Assembly (NCBI GenBank): GCA_964522445.1
Contig: CAZFUY010000041.1
Coordinates: 1-24,434 of the forward strand
Reading direction: 5' to 3'
DNA: 24,434 bases
DNA from: CAZFUY01 sp964522445
GTDB lineage: Bacteria; Pseudomonadota; Gammaproteobacteria; SZUA-229
How positions within the stretch are numbered: position 1 is the first letter of the stretch; every line of letters starts with the position of its first letter. This document shows positions 8,381 to 16,133 of this stretch, in pieces. A program made the translations under genes and the position numbers. The notes under the pieces were generated by a model. It was not told the origin of the DNA. It did not search any database and saw only the letters and a list, made by a program, of their open reading frames with translations.

Positions 8381-8517
8381 CCTTTAGAAAGTTATCTGCT
8401 TAAGTCGAGTTGTATTTTCCTACAGGTTAAGCAAGCCTCATTGGAAAGGGATATTTATCCTGTAGAAGCAACTTCCATAAGTTATAGATCCATAATTAAT
8501 AATTTAGAGATTACTGA

Positions 8518-9600
8518 ATGACAATACGTGTCCTTGTTGTTGATGATTCAGGATTTTTCAGGCGTAGGCTTACTGAAATTCTGAACTCAGATCCACAAAT
8601 AGAAGTGGTTGATGCGGCTGTAGATGGAAAGGATGCAGTTAGTAAAGTAATGACATGCAGACCTGATGTCATTACCATGGATATAGAAATGCCAGTAATG
8701 AATGGCATTGATGCAACCCGTGAGATCATGAAGGTGAAGCCTACGCCTATTTTGATGTTCTCGTCATTAACCTATGATGGCGCTAAGGCAACACTGGATG
8801 CGCTGGAAGCGGGTGCAACTGATTTTCTGCCAAAGCGATTTGATGATATTTCTAATGACAGGGATGAAGCGAGAAAAATTCTTTGTGCGCGTATAAAAAC
8901 ACTGGTAGCTGGTAATGCTCCTGTTACGCCAGCAAGGCCAGTAACTGCCGCCTTGAGGCAGCCTGCTGCCAGACCGCAGATAAAAACTACGGCACCTGTA
9001 TCAACCAGCAGAACGTCAAAACGATTTAATGCTCAGGACTATGATATTTTAGCTATAGGTACTTCCACGGGTGGTCCTGTTGCCTTGCAGGAAGTACTTA
9101 TTCAATTGCCTGCGAATTTCCCTTTGCCCATTTTACTTGTGCAGCACATGCCTGCGAAGTTTACAGAAGCCTTTGCAGCCAGACTAAATCAATTATGTAA
9201 AATTGAAGTTAAAGAAGCAAAAGATGGGGATGCTCTGCAGCCTGGTGTTGCTTTATTAGCACCCGGTGGCATGCAAATGCTGGCTGAAAAGCGGGCGGGG
9301 CGTTTAGTGGTAAAAGTAAAAGAAGAAACAGATCCCCAACAAAATTATAAACCCTGTGTTGATGTTACTTTTGAATCTTTAGCTAATTTTGCGGGTGGCC
9401 GAGTAATTGCTGTGATATTGACAGGTATGGGGGCAGATGGGCGAGAAGGCTGTAATAAATTAAAATTACGAGGCTCAACTATCTGGGCGCAGGATGAAGC
9501 CACCAGCACAATTTATGGCATGCCCGCAGCAGTTGCCAATATAGCAGAACAAATTTTACCCTTAACAGAAATAGGCAAGAAACTTGCTTTGAATTCCTAG
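8518..9600 (+). CDS. cheB: Protein-glutamate methylesterase/glutaminase CheB
   Basis: CheB demethylates chemoreceptors to reset sensitivity and is switched on by phosphorylation from CheA. The 360-residue protein has an N-terminal receiver with D9/D10 and phospho-acceptor D55 (TMDIEMP), a Pro/Ala-rich linker (about 132-170) and a C-terminal esterase domain with the catalytic triad S183 (GTSTGGP), H210 (LVQHMP) and D307 (GMGADGREG). The ribosome site is weak (GAGA seven or so bases upstream). A 137-base gap after cheA contains a small hairpin over the cheA stop and an AT-rich stretch, so a separate promoter is possible. No CheR gene is present in the window; it must lie elsewhere. Confidence 0.96.
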   Translation: MTIRVLVVDDSGFFRRRLTEILNSDPQIEVVDAAVDGKDAVSKVMTCRPDVITMDIEMPVMNGIDATREIMKVKPTPILMFSSLTYDGAKATLDALEAGATDFLPKRFDDISNDRDEARKILCARIKTLVAGNAPVTPARPVTAALRQPAARPQIKTTAPVSTSRTSKRFNAQDYDILAIGTSTGGPVALQEVLIQLPANFPLPILLVQHMPAKFTEAFAARLNQLCKIEVKEAKDGDALQPGVALLAPGGMQMLAEKRAGRLVVKVKEETDPQQNYKPCVDVTFESLANFAGGRVIAVILTGMGADGREGCNKLKLRGSTIWAQDEATSTIYGMPAAVANIAEQILPLTEIGKKLALNS

Positions 9601-9601
9601 T

Positions 9602-10342
9602 ATGGATATTTTAAGCGTAACCGGCATCATTTTGGCACTTGTCGCCATAGTGGGTGGTAATCTGCTCGATGGTGGTCATACCAGTCAATTATTTCAACTT
9701 ACCGCTTTTCTAATTGTGGCGGGCGGCACCATGGGTGCTGTTATGATTCAAACATCTTTTCCTGTATTTTTACGTGCCATGTATATGTCGCGTTGGGTCT
9801 TTGTAACGCCAGAAATAGATTTTGAAACAACAGTGGAAAAACTGGTGAACTGGAGTCAGATGTCACGGCGAGAAGGCTTGCTCGCACTGGAAAATGCATC
9901 TGAAGAAGAAGAACATTTATTCTCACGAAAAGGTTTGCAATTATTAGTTGATGGCAATGAACCTGAAAGTATTCGCAGTGTGCTTGAGACAGAAATTAAT
10001 GTTATGGAAACAAATGAGTTAGAGGCGGCTCGGGTTTATGCAGCAATGGGGGGCTATAGCCCTACAATTGGAATTCTGGGTGCTGTTATGGGATTGATTC
10101 ATGTAATGAATAATCTGGCAGATCCAGCTAAATTAGGCGCGGGTATAGCAACGGCTTTTGTTGCAACTATTTATGGTGTGGGTTTGGCAAATTTATTTTT
10201 ATTACCTATGGCTGGAAAAATAAAATCTATAGTTCAAAAACGCGTAATGCAATACGAAATGCTAATGGAAGGTATTGTAAGTATTGCTGAAGGTGAAAAT
10301 CCCAGAAATATTGAATCTAAATTACAATGTTATTTGAAGTAG
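9602..10342 (+). CDS. motC: Flagellar stator proton-channel subunit MotC (MotA family)
   Basis: MotC is the MotA-type subunit of the second stator pair of polar flagellates; with MotD it conducts protons and drives the rotor. The 246-residue protein has two N-terminal membrane segments (about 3-22 and 30-52), a cytoplasmic loop of about 100 residues and two more membrane segments (about 148-172 and 180-205), with the family pattern MGGYSPTIGILGAVMGLIHVM and the Pro-containing LGAGIATAFVATIYG. It starts one base after the cheB stop, so translation is coupled. The order cheB-motC-motD matches Pseudomonas, which supports MotC rather than MotA. Confidence 0.93.
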   Translation: MDILSVTGIILALVAIVGGNLLDGGHTSQLFQLTAFLIVAGGTMGAVMIQTSFPVFLRAMYMSRWVFVTPEIDFETTVEKLVNWSQMSRREGLLALENASEEEEHLFSRKGLQLLVDGNEPESIRSVLETEINVMETNELEAARVYAAMGGYSPTIGILGAVMGLIHVMNNLADPAKLGAGIATAFVATIYGVGLANLFLLPMAGKIKSIVQKRVMQYEMLMEGIVSIAEGENPRNIESKLQCYLK

Positions 10343-10358
10343 GAGTGATTAGTTACAC

Positions 10359-10416
10359 GTTATAAATTGTAAGTTATAAATCACATTCAAAAAATAAAAA
10401 ACTTACAACTTATAAC
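10359..10416. promoter_or_regulatory. 16-bp inverted repeat between motC and motD
   Basis: GTTATAAATTGTAAGT (10359-10374) and ACTTACAACTTATAAC (10401-10416) pair at 15 of 16 positions over a 26-base A-rich loop. Further copies of GTTATAA or TTATAAC flank it on both sides. It separates two stator genes that must be made in balanced amounts, so an mRNA stem that sets the ratio or limits decay is plausible; a degenerate repeat is the alternative. No T-run follows. Confidence 0.5.
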
Positions 10417-10437
10417 TTGTTGCTTATAACTAGAAAA

Positions 10438-11316
10438 ATGTCACGTAATAGTCGCAGAGGTATAAAACATGATGAAGAAGATACTGATCGCTGGTTGGTA
10501 TCTTATGCTGATTTTATAACCCTGTTATTTGCTTTTTTTGTTGTTATGTATTCTATTTCCTCAGTTAATCTTGGTAAATATCGTGTGCTGTCAGATTCAA
10601 TGACAACAGCTTTTAGTAAAGTGGCAGGTGAGCCTGTTTTGCTTGGAACACAGCTCGGTATTTCTGTGCAACGTGCGCCAATATCAATTGGAGTCAAAGG
10701 GCAGGTTGGCTTAAAAGCAATGAGAGAGACAGCGGCTGCCATTGAAGATAGTATGAAGAGATGGATTAAACAGGGGCAGATTGCAGTACGTGGAAATGAA
10801 AAATGGTTAGAAGTTGAAATTAATTCCAGCATTTTATTTGCCAGTGGTCGAGCGCAATTATCGACACAGGCCAATAAAATTCTTGCTGAAATATCAGGAG
10901 TGTTTAAACGCACAAATAATCCTATTTATGTGTCTGGATACACAGATGACGTGCCAATTAATACACTTCAATATCCCTCTAACTGGGAGTTATCTTCGGC
11001 GCGTGCAGCAAGTGTTGTTCGTGTTATGGCTCAATCAGGTATTAATCCTGCACGTTTAGGTGCAATTGGTTTTGCTGAGTTCAGATCAATCAATAAAAAT
11101 GACTCTGTCGAAAATAGGCAAAAAAATCGGCGTGTTATTATTAGAATGCTGGCAGGTGAAGATATATTTAGTGAAGCAACACCCTTTGCTGATACAAAGA
11201 CAGAAATGGAAAATAGAAAATTAGAAACAGAAAAAATAGAGCCGGATATTAATATAGCACCAGTTTTACAGATAAATAAATTACAGGCAGGTGAGCCAGC
11301 CCGAGGTTTGCAATGA
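10438..11316 (+). CDS. motD: Flagellar stator peptidoglycan-binding subunit MotD (MotB family)
   Basis: MotD is the MotB-type stator subunit that anchors MotC to peptidoglycan and carries the proton-binding Asp. The protein of about 292 residues starts MSRNSRRGIKHDEEDTDRW and has one membrane segment beginning LVSYADFITLLFAFFVVM, in which the Asp of YADF is the conserved proton acceptor. The C-terminal OmpA-like domain shows SGYTDDVP, NWELSSARA and RQKNRRVIIRM, the peptidoglycan-binding pattern. The ATG at 10438 is preferred over an upstream TTG at 10417 because the family begins just before RWLVSYAD and the TTG lies directly against the inverted repeat. A Glu/Lys-rich tail of about 45 residues follows the OmpA domain. 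Its stop overlaps the next ATG (ATGA). Confidence 0.93.
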   Translation: MSRNSRRGIKHDEEDTDRWLVSYADFITLLFAFFVVMYSISSVNLGKYRVLSDSMTTAFSKVAGEPVLLGTQLGISVQRAPISIGVKGQVGLKAMRETAAAIEDSMKRWIKQGQIAVRGNEKWLEVEINSSILFASGRAQLSTQANKILAEISGVFKRTNNPIYVSGYTDDVPINTLQYPSNWELSSARAASVVRVMAQSGINPARLGAIGFAEFRSINKNDSVENRQKNRRVIIRMLAGEDIFSEATPFADTKTEMENRKLETEKIEPDINIAPVLQINKLQAGEPARGLQ

Positions 11317-12110
11317 AAGTCTGGGCAGTTGCTAACCAAAAAGGTGGTGTAGGAAAAACAACAACCGCTATTTCTCTTGCAGGTGTCATGCAAAAACGTG
11401 GTAAAAGAATTTTACTTATTGATCTTGATCCACATGGTTCATTAACCAGTTATTTTGGTTTAGATCCTGATGATATTGAAGACAGTGGTTATGATTTATT
11501 TCATCAAACAAAGAATATAAAATCAGTTATTCAAAAAACACGATTTACAAATCTATCATTTGTTCCAGCATCTTCTGCATTAGCAACGCTTGATCGTCAG
11601 CTGGGTGCAAAAGGTGGAATGGGACTGGTTATAAAAAAAGCAGTTGATCAGCTAAAGCCTGACTATGATTTTGCATTAATTGATTGTCCACCGATGTTGG
11701 GTTTATTAATGGTGAATGCGTTGGCTGCCTGTGAGCGTTTATTGATACCTGTGCAAACTGAATTTCTTGCTTTAAAAGGTCTAGAACGCATGGTGCATAC
11801 ATTATCCATGATTCAAAAAGCTCGGAAGCAGAGCATGAATTTTACAATAGTGCCTACTTTTTTTGATCGTCGCTTAAAAGCATCCATTGAAACATTGCGT
11901 ACACTTCGCAGTGATTATAAAGATAATATCTGGGACGGTGTTATTCCTGTTGATACACAATTTCGAGAAGCCAGTCAGAAAGGTATTCCACTAACAATTG
12001 CTCGTCCGAGTTGTCGAGGCAGTCGGCACTATTCAGACTTACTGGATTATATGTTGCAGCTGGATGTGAAGCCAGTAACTGAGCTGGTAAATGCAGGTGT
12101 CAGGTCATGA
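11313..12110 (+). CDS. parC: ParA-like ATPase of the flagellar/chemotaxis locus (ParC type)
   Basis: This 265-residue ParA/MinD-superfamily ATPase has a deviant Walker A KGGVGKTT near the N-terminus (residues 10-17), Walker A' DLDPHGSLT, Walker B ALIDCPPMLG and the ParA-type tail EASQKGIPLTI. A ParA homologue at this exact place, between motD and a CheW-domain gene, matches PA1462 of Pseudomonas and ParC of Vibrio, which recruits chemotaxis arrays to the pole and ensures inheritance at division. The name is assigned by domain and position, not direct evidence. It overlaps motD and the following gene by ATGA at both ends, so translation of all three is coupled. It is distinct from topoisomerase IV ParC. 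Confidence 0.88.
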   Translation: MKVWAVANQKGGVGKTTTAISLAGVMQKRGKRILLIDLDPHGSLTSYFGLDPDDIEDSGYDLFHQTKNIKSVIQKTRFTNLSFVPASSALATLDRQLGAKGGMGLVIKKAVDQLKPDYDFALIDCPPMLGLLMVNALAACERLLIPVQTEFLALKGLERMVHTLSMIQKARKQSMNFTIVPTFFDRRLKASIETLRTLRSDYKDNIWDGVIPVDTQFREASQKGIPLTIARPSCRGSRHYSDLLDYMLQLDVKPVTELVNAGVRS

Positions 12111-12862
12111 GTGATCAGCAAAAAGCCATTCATGAGTATTTGCAGGCATTACTACAGGATGTTGGTGATGAGGCTACACAGCCAAAATTTGATGAGACTG
12201 AACCTTCTATACAAATTAAAAATTCTGCTCTTGAGGCGCTGGTAGCAGAAGTTCCTGAAGTAATTGTTGAAACTAAAATAGCGACAGAAAATAAAACTGA
12301 TGTTGTAGAAGCTGAAATTATAGAAGACGTTATTACTGAAACAAAAGTTGAAGTTGAAGAGCAAGTTGCAGTGGAGCAAACTGTTCAAAATGAAGAAGGG
12401 ATACCCATCTGGGCCGAACAGGCTTTTCAGTGTTTACTCTTTAAAGTTTCTGGTTTAACACTGGCAGTACCGTTGGTGAAATTAAACAGTGTTATTCCCT
12501 GGAGTGAAAAGTTAGTTGAAACGCCTAACCAGACAGACTGGTATCTGGGGCTGGTTAATCACCTGGGTAATAATGTCAAAGTTATAGATACGGCATTGAT
12601 GGTACTGCCAGAAAACCGTCGCGCTGATATTGAATCAGACCCAGCAGATCGCTTCAGTCATATTCTGCTGGTTGATAATGGTCATTGGGGTTTGGCCTGT
12701 GACACTATTGGTGATGTGATCTGGTTAAATGCAGATGAAATTAAATGGCGTAAAAATAAAACACAGCGTGCATGGCTTGCTGGAACAGCCCTGGAGCACT
12801 TATGTGCGATTATGGATACCGAGGTGTTTGCAGATATGTTGAATAAAAAAACAGGTGCATAA
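12107..12862 (+). CDS. parP: CheW-domain array-localisation protein (ParP type)
   Basis: The 251-residue protein has a C-terminal CheW-like domain (about residues 105-245; FKVSGLTLAVPLVKLNSVI, YLGLVNHLGNNVKVIDTA) and an N-terminal acidic, Val/Glu-rich, low-complexity region of about 100 residues. This matches ParP-type proteins (PA1463 position), which link the ParA-like ATPase to CheA and the receptor array. It overlaps the parC-like gene by ATGA. The short N-terminal helix MSDQQKAIHEYLQALLQDV is a candidate interaction segment. It is separate from the true coupling protein CheW that follows after a 136-base gap. Confidence 0.85.
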   Translation: MSDQQKAIHEYLQALLQDVGDEATQPKFDETEPSIQIKNSALEALVAEVPEVIVETKIATENKTDVVEAEIIEDVITETKVEVEEQVAVEQTVQNEEGIPIWAEQAFQCLLFKVSGLTLAVPLVKLNSVIPWSEKLVETPNQTDWYLGLVNHLGNNVKVIDTALMVLPENRRADIESDPADRFSHILLVDNGHWGLACDTIGDVIWLNADEIKWRKNKTQRAWLAGTALEHLCAIMDTEVFADMLNKKTGA

Positions 12863-12955
12863 ATCTAATTTTTCTTAGCCTTTATCGCTGGCATTTAGCA
12901 GCTTCTCAACTAAAATCATTTAATGTAATGATATAAAATATATAACCAGTTGGGC

Positions 12956-12971
12956 TGGCATATAACCTGCA
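12956..12971 (+). promoter_or_regulatory. Sigma-54-type promoter upstream of cheW
   Basis: TGGCATATAACCTGCA fits the sigma-54 consensus TGGCAC-N5-TTGCA with two mismatches. The invariant GG (12957-12958) and GC (12969-12970) are separated by exactly ten bases. The cheW ATG is about 28 bases downstream, giving a leader of about 17 bases that includes the GGAG ribosome site. Sigma-54 control of flagellar genes is usual in polar flagellates. Confidence 0.55.
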
Positions 12972-12998
12972 TTAAAATAATTAAACGGAGCTCTTGAT

Positions 12999-13472
12999 AT
13001 GAGTGAACAAGATAGCGATGAGAATGGTCATCGACAGTGTGTTACTTTTCGGTTAGACGATGAAACATACGGCATCAATGTGATGCTGGTTCAGGAAGTC
13101 TTAAGAATTACTGAGATTGCACCTGTACCCGGTGCTCCGAGTTATGTAATTGGCATTATCAACCTGCGAGGCAATGTAGTTACCGTTATCGATACTCGAA
13201 TGCGGTTTGGCCTGAGCACAAAGGAAATGGATGATGCCACACGCATTGTTATCATTGAGACAGAAGCTCAAACAGTGGGCATTATTGTTGATAGTGTTGC
13301 TGAAGTAGTTGATATTTATGCTGAAGAAATTGAAACTGCTCCAAATGTTGGTAACGATGAAACTGCACGTTATATAGAGGGTGTAGTCAGCCGTGATGAT
13401 GTTTTATTGATCTTAATTGATCTCAATAAATTATTATCTGAAGATGAATGGGCTGACATGGCAGGATTCTAA
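12999..13472 (+). CDS. cheW: Chemotaxis coupling protein CheW
   Basis: CheW is the scaffold protein that links chemoreceptors to CheA in the array. The 157-residue protein is a single CheW domain with the pattern VTFRLDDETYGINVMLVQEVLR, PGAPSYVIGIINLRGNVVTVID (the interface loop) and a typical C-terminus DLNKLLS. GGAG lies eight bases before the ATG. A sigma-54-like promoter is just upstream, so the gene may be transcribed separately from the large operon. Length and motifs are normal. Confidence 0.96.
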   Translation: MSEQDSDENGHRQCVTFRLDDETYGINVMLVQEVLRITEIAPVPGAPSYVIGIINLRGNVVTVIDTRMRFGLSTKEMDDATRIVIIETEAQTVGIIVDSVAEVVDIYAEEIETAPNVGNDETARYIEGVVSRDDVLLILIDLNKLLSEDEWADMAGF

Positions 13473-13517
13473 AGATTCCAGACCGTACATTCTCGATGAA
13501 AAATACGGGAGTAAAAA

Positions 13518-13904
13518 ATGAATGTACTGGTTCTTTTAATTTCAACAATATTATTTGCAGCATCCCTGTCTATCTGGATGTGGACTCGTAAACGCCTTGA
13601 AATCTTTGAGCAACAAATTCAACAACAGCAGAAACCTGAACAGGTATTTGATGAGATTACAGCGCTTAATGCTGGGTCTATAGGTTTAGGTGGCAGGGTT
13701 CTAAAATTAGAAAAAGAGCTGCAGCTACTCGCCGCACATCTTGATGAAATTCATTCACAAGTTCAGAGCAATACACCTTATGCCCATGCTATTAATCTTG
13801 CGCAGAAAGGTTCAACACCTGAAGATATAATGGAATTGTGTGATATTAGCCGCAATGAAGCTGAGCTATTGCTTATGATGCATAGAAAAAATCAGGCTGC
13901 ATAA
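13518..13904 (+). CDS. DUF2802 membrane-anchored protein
   Basis: The 128-residue protein has one N-terminal membrane segment (about residues 3-22), a Gln/Glu-rich coiled segment (28-80) and a conserved C-terminal block with AINLAQKGSTPEDIMELCDISRNEAELLL in two parts, typical of DUF2802 proteins found after cheW in Pseudomonas-type flagellar clusters (PA1465 position). The C-terminal block resembles a small helix-turn-helix fold; its function is not known. GGGAG precedes the ATG well. The gene ends only 22 bases from the stop of the convergent minus-strand operon, with no clear terminator between them. Confidence 0.85.
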   Translation: MNVLVLLISTILFAASLSIWMWTRKRLEIFEQQIQQQQKPEQVFDEITALNAGSIGLGGRVLKLEKELQLLAAHLDEIHSQVQSNTPYAHAINLAQKGSTPEDIMELCDISRNEAELLLMMHRKNQAA

Positions 13905-13926
13905 TTCTGAAAATTGCTTTAACTGT

Positions 13927-16095
13927 TTATGAGTTAGATGCTCTTTTATTAGGATAAGTTTCAGGACTCATTAACATATCCATTGCATCATTATTTGAAA
14001 TAGGATGGCTGAATAAAAACCCCTGCATATTTTTGCAGCGCCATTCAATTAGCTGTTGAAGCTGTGTCTCTGTCTCCACACCTTCTGAAACAATATTTAA
14101 GTTCATGCCTTTAGCCATAGCAATAATAGCTTTTATAATTGATGAGTCCTGCTTGCTGTTATGCATATCATTAATAAATGAACGATCAATTTTTAAAGTA
14201 TCAATTGGCAGTCTCTTTAGATAATTTAGAGAGGAGTAGCCAGTGCCGAAATCATCTATGGCAATTTTTACACCATAATTGCTTAATTCTTTTAATTTAT
14301 GAATTGTGTTTTCAATATCTTTCATTAAAATATTTTCAGTGATCTCAATTTCCAGCATGTTACCGGGAATATCGTTTTTCTTCAGGTTTTCTATTATTGT
14401 TCCAATAATATTATCCTGTTCTAATTGACAGGCTGAAAGATTGACTGCAATTCTTATATCAAGCAGGCCAACATCTCTCCATCGTTTTAATTCTTTACAG
14501 GCTGTCTTTAGTATCCAGTCACCAATAGGTTGAATTAGTCCGGTTTCTTCTGCTAAAGAAATAAATTCGGCAGGGGAGATTATGCCCTGTTCTGGATGCT
14601 GCCAACGGATCAATGCTTCCATTGCATATATTTCATTTGTTTCAATGTTGATTTGTGGTTGGTAATAAAGTTTAAACTGGTCGTTTTGTAGTGCGCGCCT
14701 AAGATCATTCTCTAAAGATAAATGTTTTGAGTAAGTCTCATGCATATTGTCGTTATAGAATTGATAATTATCTTTGCCATTGTCTTTTACATGGTACATG
14801 GCTATATCGGCATGCTTAATTAATGTTTCCATTGTTAAACCGTTGTCTGGATAATGCGCGATACCAATACTGGCGCTGACAAAAAGCTCGTGGTCATTTA
14901 TATGGAATGGGTGTTTAAGTGTAGAAATGATTTTGTGTGCGATCTGTTCTGAATCATGCTTGCTATGTATCTCTGGTAACAGAAGTGTGAACTCATCACC
15001 GCCTATTCTGGCAAGCGTGTCATCTTCACGAAGACATCCTTTAAGGCGGTTGCTTACAGCCTGTAATAATTGGTCGCCTATTATATGGCCCAGTGTGTCA
15101 TTAACAACTTTAAAACGATCCAGATCCAGGAACATAATAGCGAGTTTGGTTCTGTTTCGTTTTGTGTGCAGGATTGCCTGATTAAGTCTATCCTGTAATA
15201 GCGTTCTATTCGGTAAGCGAGTTAGCATGTCGTGGTATGCCTGAAAACGAATTATTTCCTCGGCTTCTATACGGTCAGTGATATCTCTTGCAACACCATA
15301 AGTGCCGGCAAATTGATTACGTTCTGGCTTTTCCTTGTTATAAATACCTAAAGCATTTATTTCAATGGGAACTGAACGGGTCTCAAAATGTCGAGTTACT
15401 TCATTGTTTTTGCATTTCAGTCTTAATTCTATGCTTGTGTTTGAACGAGCATCAATACGTCGTTCATTAAATTTATTTTTGGCTTTTTCGTGATCTTCTT
15501 CATGAACTATATCAATATAATGTTTGCCGATAATTTCATTCTTTTTGTAACCTAACAATGATTCAATTCGATTATTTACAAAAGTAAAACGCCCTTTTGC
15601 ATCAAGCATGTAAACAATGTCAGGTGATTTGTTTACAATGTAGCGATGTAGTTTTTCAGATTCTTTTAGTCTTTCCTGAATTGTAAGATTATCATATTCA
15701 AGCTGACGATTTTTTATTGCATTATCAACAGAGTTAAGAAGATTTTCTATAGCATAAGGTTTTCTAATAAAATCATATGCCCCATGTTTAAGAGCGTTTT
15801 TAGCTGCTTCAAAAGAAGTTTCGCCGCTAACAACAATAACTGTTGTACTTATGTTGTTTTTTTTGATGAAGTCCATGACTTCATCGCCAGATACTTCATT
15901 CATGTTTAAGTCAAGAAGCAAAATACCGTATTTTCCTGACGTTATTTTTTTTATGGCCTCTTCACCCGAATTGGCTGTGTCGACATCGTATCCGTTTTGA
16001 GTCATTAATACAGAGAGGCTACGAAGATGTAGCTCTTCGTCGTCAACAAGGAGTATCTTTTTCTTGAATGCTTGATGGATGCTAGTTTTTTTCAT
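13927..16095 (-). CDS. Response regulator REC-PAS-GGDEF-EAL (cyclic-di-GMP turnover)
   Basis: The 722-residue protein is a cytoplasmic response regulator with a cyclic-di-GMP output. A REC domain (about 12-128) has D18/D19 and phospho-acceptor D62; a PAS domain follows (150-275, ending in VARDITDR). The GGDEF domain (285-445) has an intact GGDEF (365-369) and an RxxD inhibitory site (REDD, 356-359), five residues before it. The EAL domain (455-705) keeps EAL (493-495), N552, E587, DDFGTGYSS (from 614), K635, E671 and Q691, the residues needed for phosphodiesterase activity. So it may both make and break cyclic-di-GMP. It lies 38 bases downstream of the kinase gene and is very likely in its operon. 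ATG start; ribosome site weak. Confidence 0.93.
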   Translation of the reverse strand: MKKTSIHQAFKKKILLVDDEELHLRSLSVLMTQNGYDVDTANSGEEAIKKITSGKYGILLLDLNMNEVSGDEVMDFIKKNNISTTVIVVSGETSFEAAKNALKHGAYDFIRKPYAIENLLNSVDNAIKNRQLEYDNLTIQERLKESEKLHRYIVNKSPDIVYMLDAKGRFTFVNNRIESLLGYKKNEIIGKHYIDIVHEEDHEKAKNKFNERRIDARSNTSIELRLKCKNNEVTRHFETRSVPIEINALGIYNKEKPERNQFAGTYGVARDITDRIEAEEIIRFQAYHDMLTRLPNRTLLQDRLNQAILHTKRNRTKLAIMFLDLDRFKVVNDTLGHIIGDQLLQAVSNRLKGCLREDDTLARIGGDEFTLLLPEIHSKHDSEQIAHKIISTLKHPFHINDHELFVSASIGIAHYPDNGLTMETLIKHADIAMYHVKDNGKDNYQFYNDNMHETYSKHLSLENDLRRALQNDQFKLYYQPQINIETNEIYAMEALIRWQHPEQGIISPAEFISLAEETGLIQPIGDWILKTACKELKRWRDVGLLDIRIAVNLSACQLEQDNIIGTIIENLKKNDIPGNMLEIEITENILMKDIENTIHKLKELSNYGVKIAIDDFGTGYSSLNYLKRLPIDTLKIDRSFINDMHNSKQDSSIIKAIIAMAKGMNLNIVSEGVETETQLQQLIEWRCKNMQGFLFSHPISNNDAMDMLMSPETYPNKRASNS

Positions 16096-16133
16096 AATAA
16101 TATCTTATATTCTACTGCGTATGATTTGATTAT

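Noticed and set aside
10814..11059. 81-codon plus-strand frame inside motD
   Set aside because: It overlaps the conserved OmpA-like domain in another frame and resembles no protein family.
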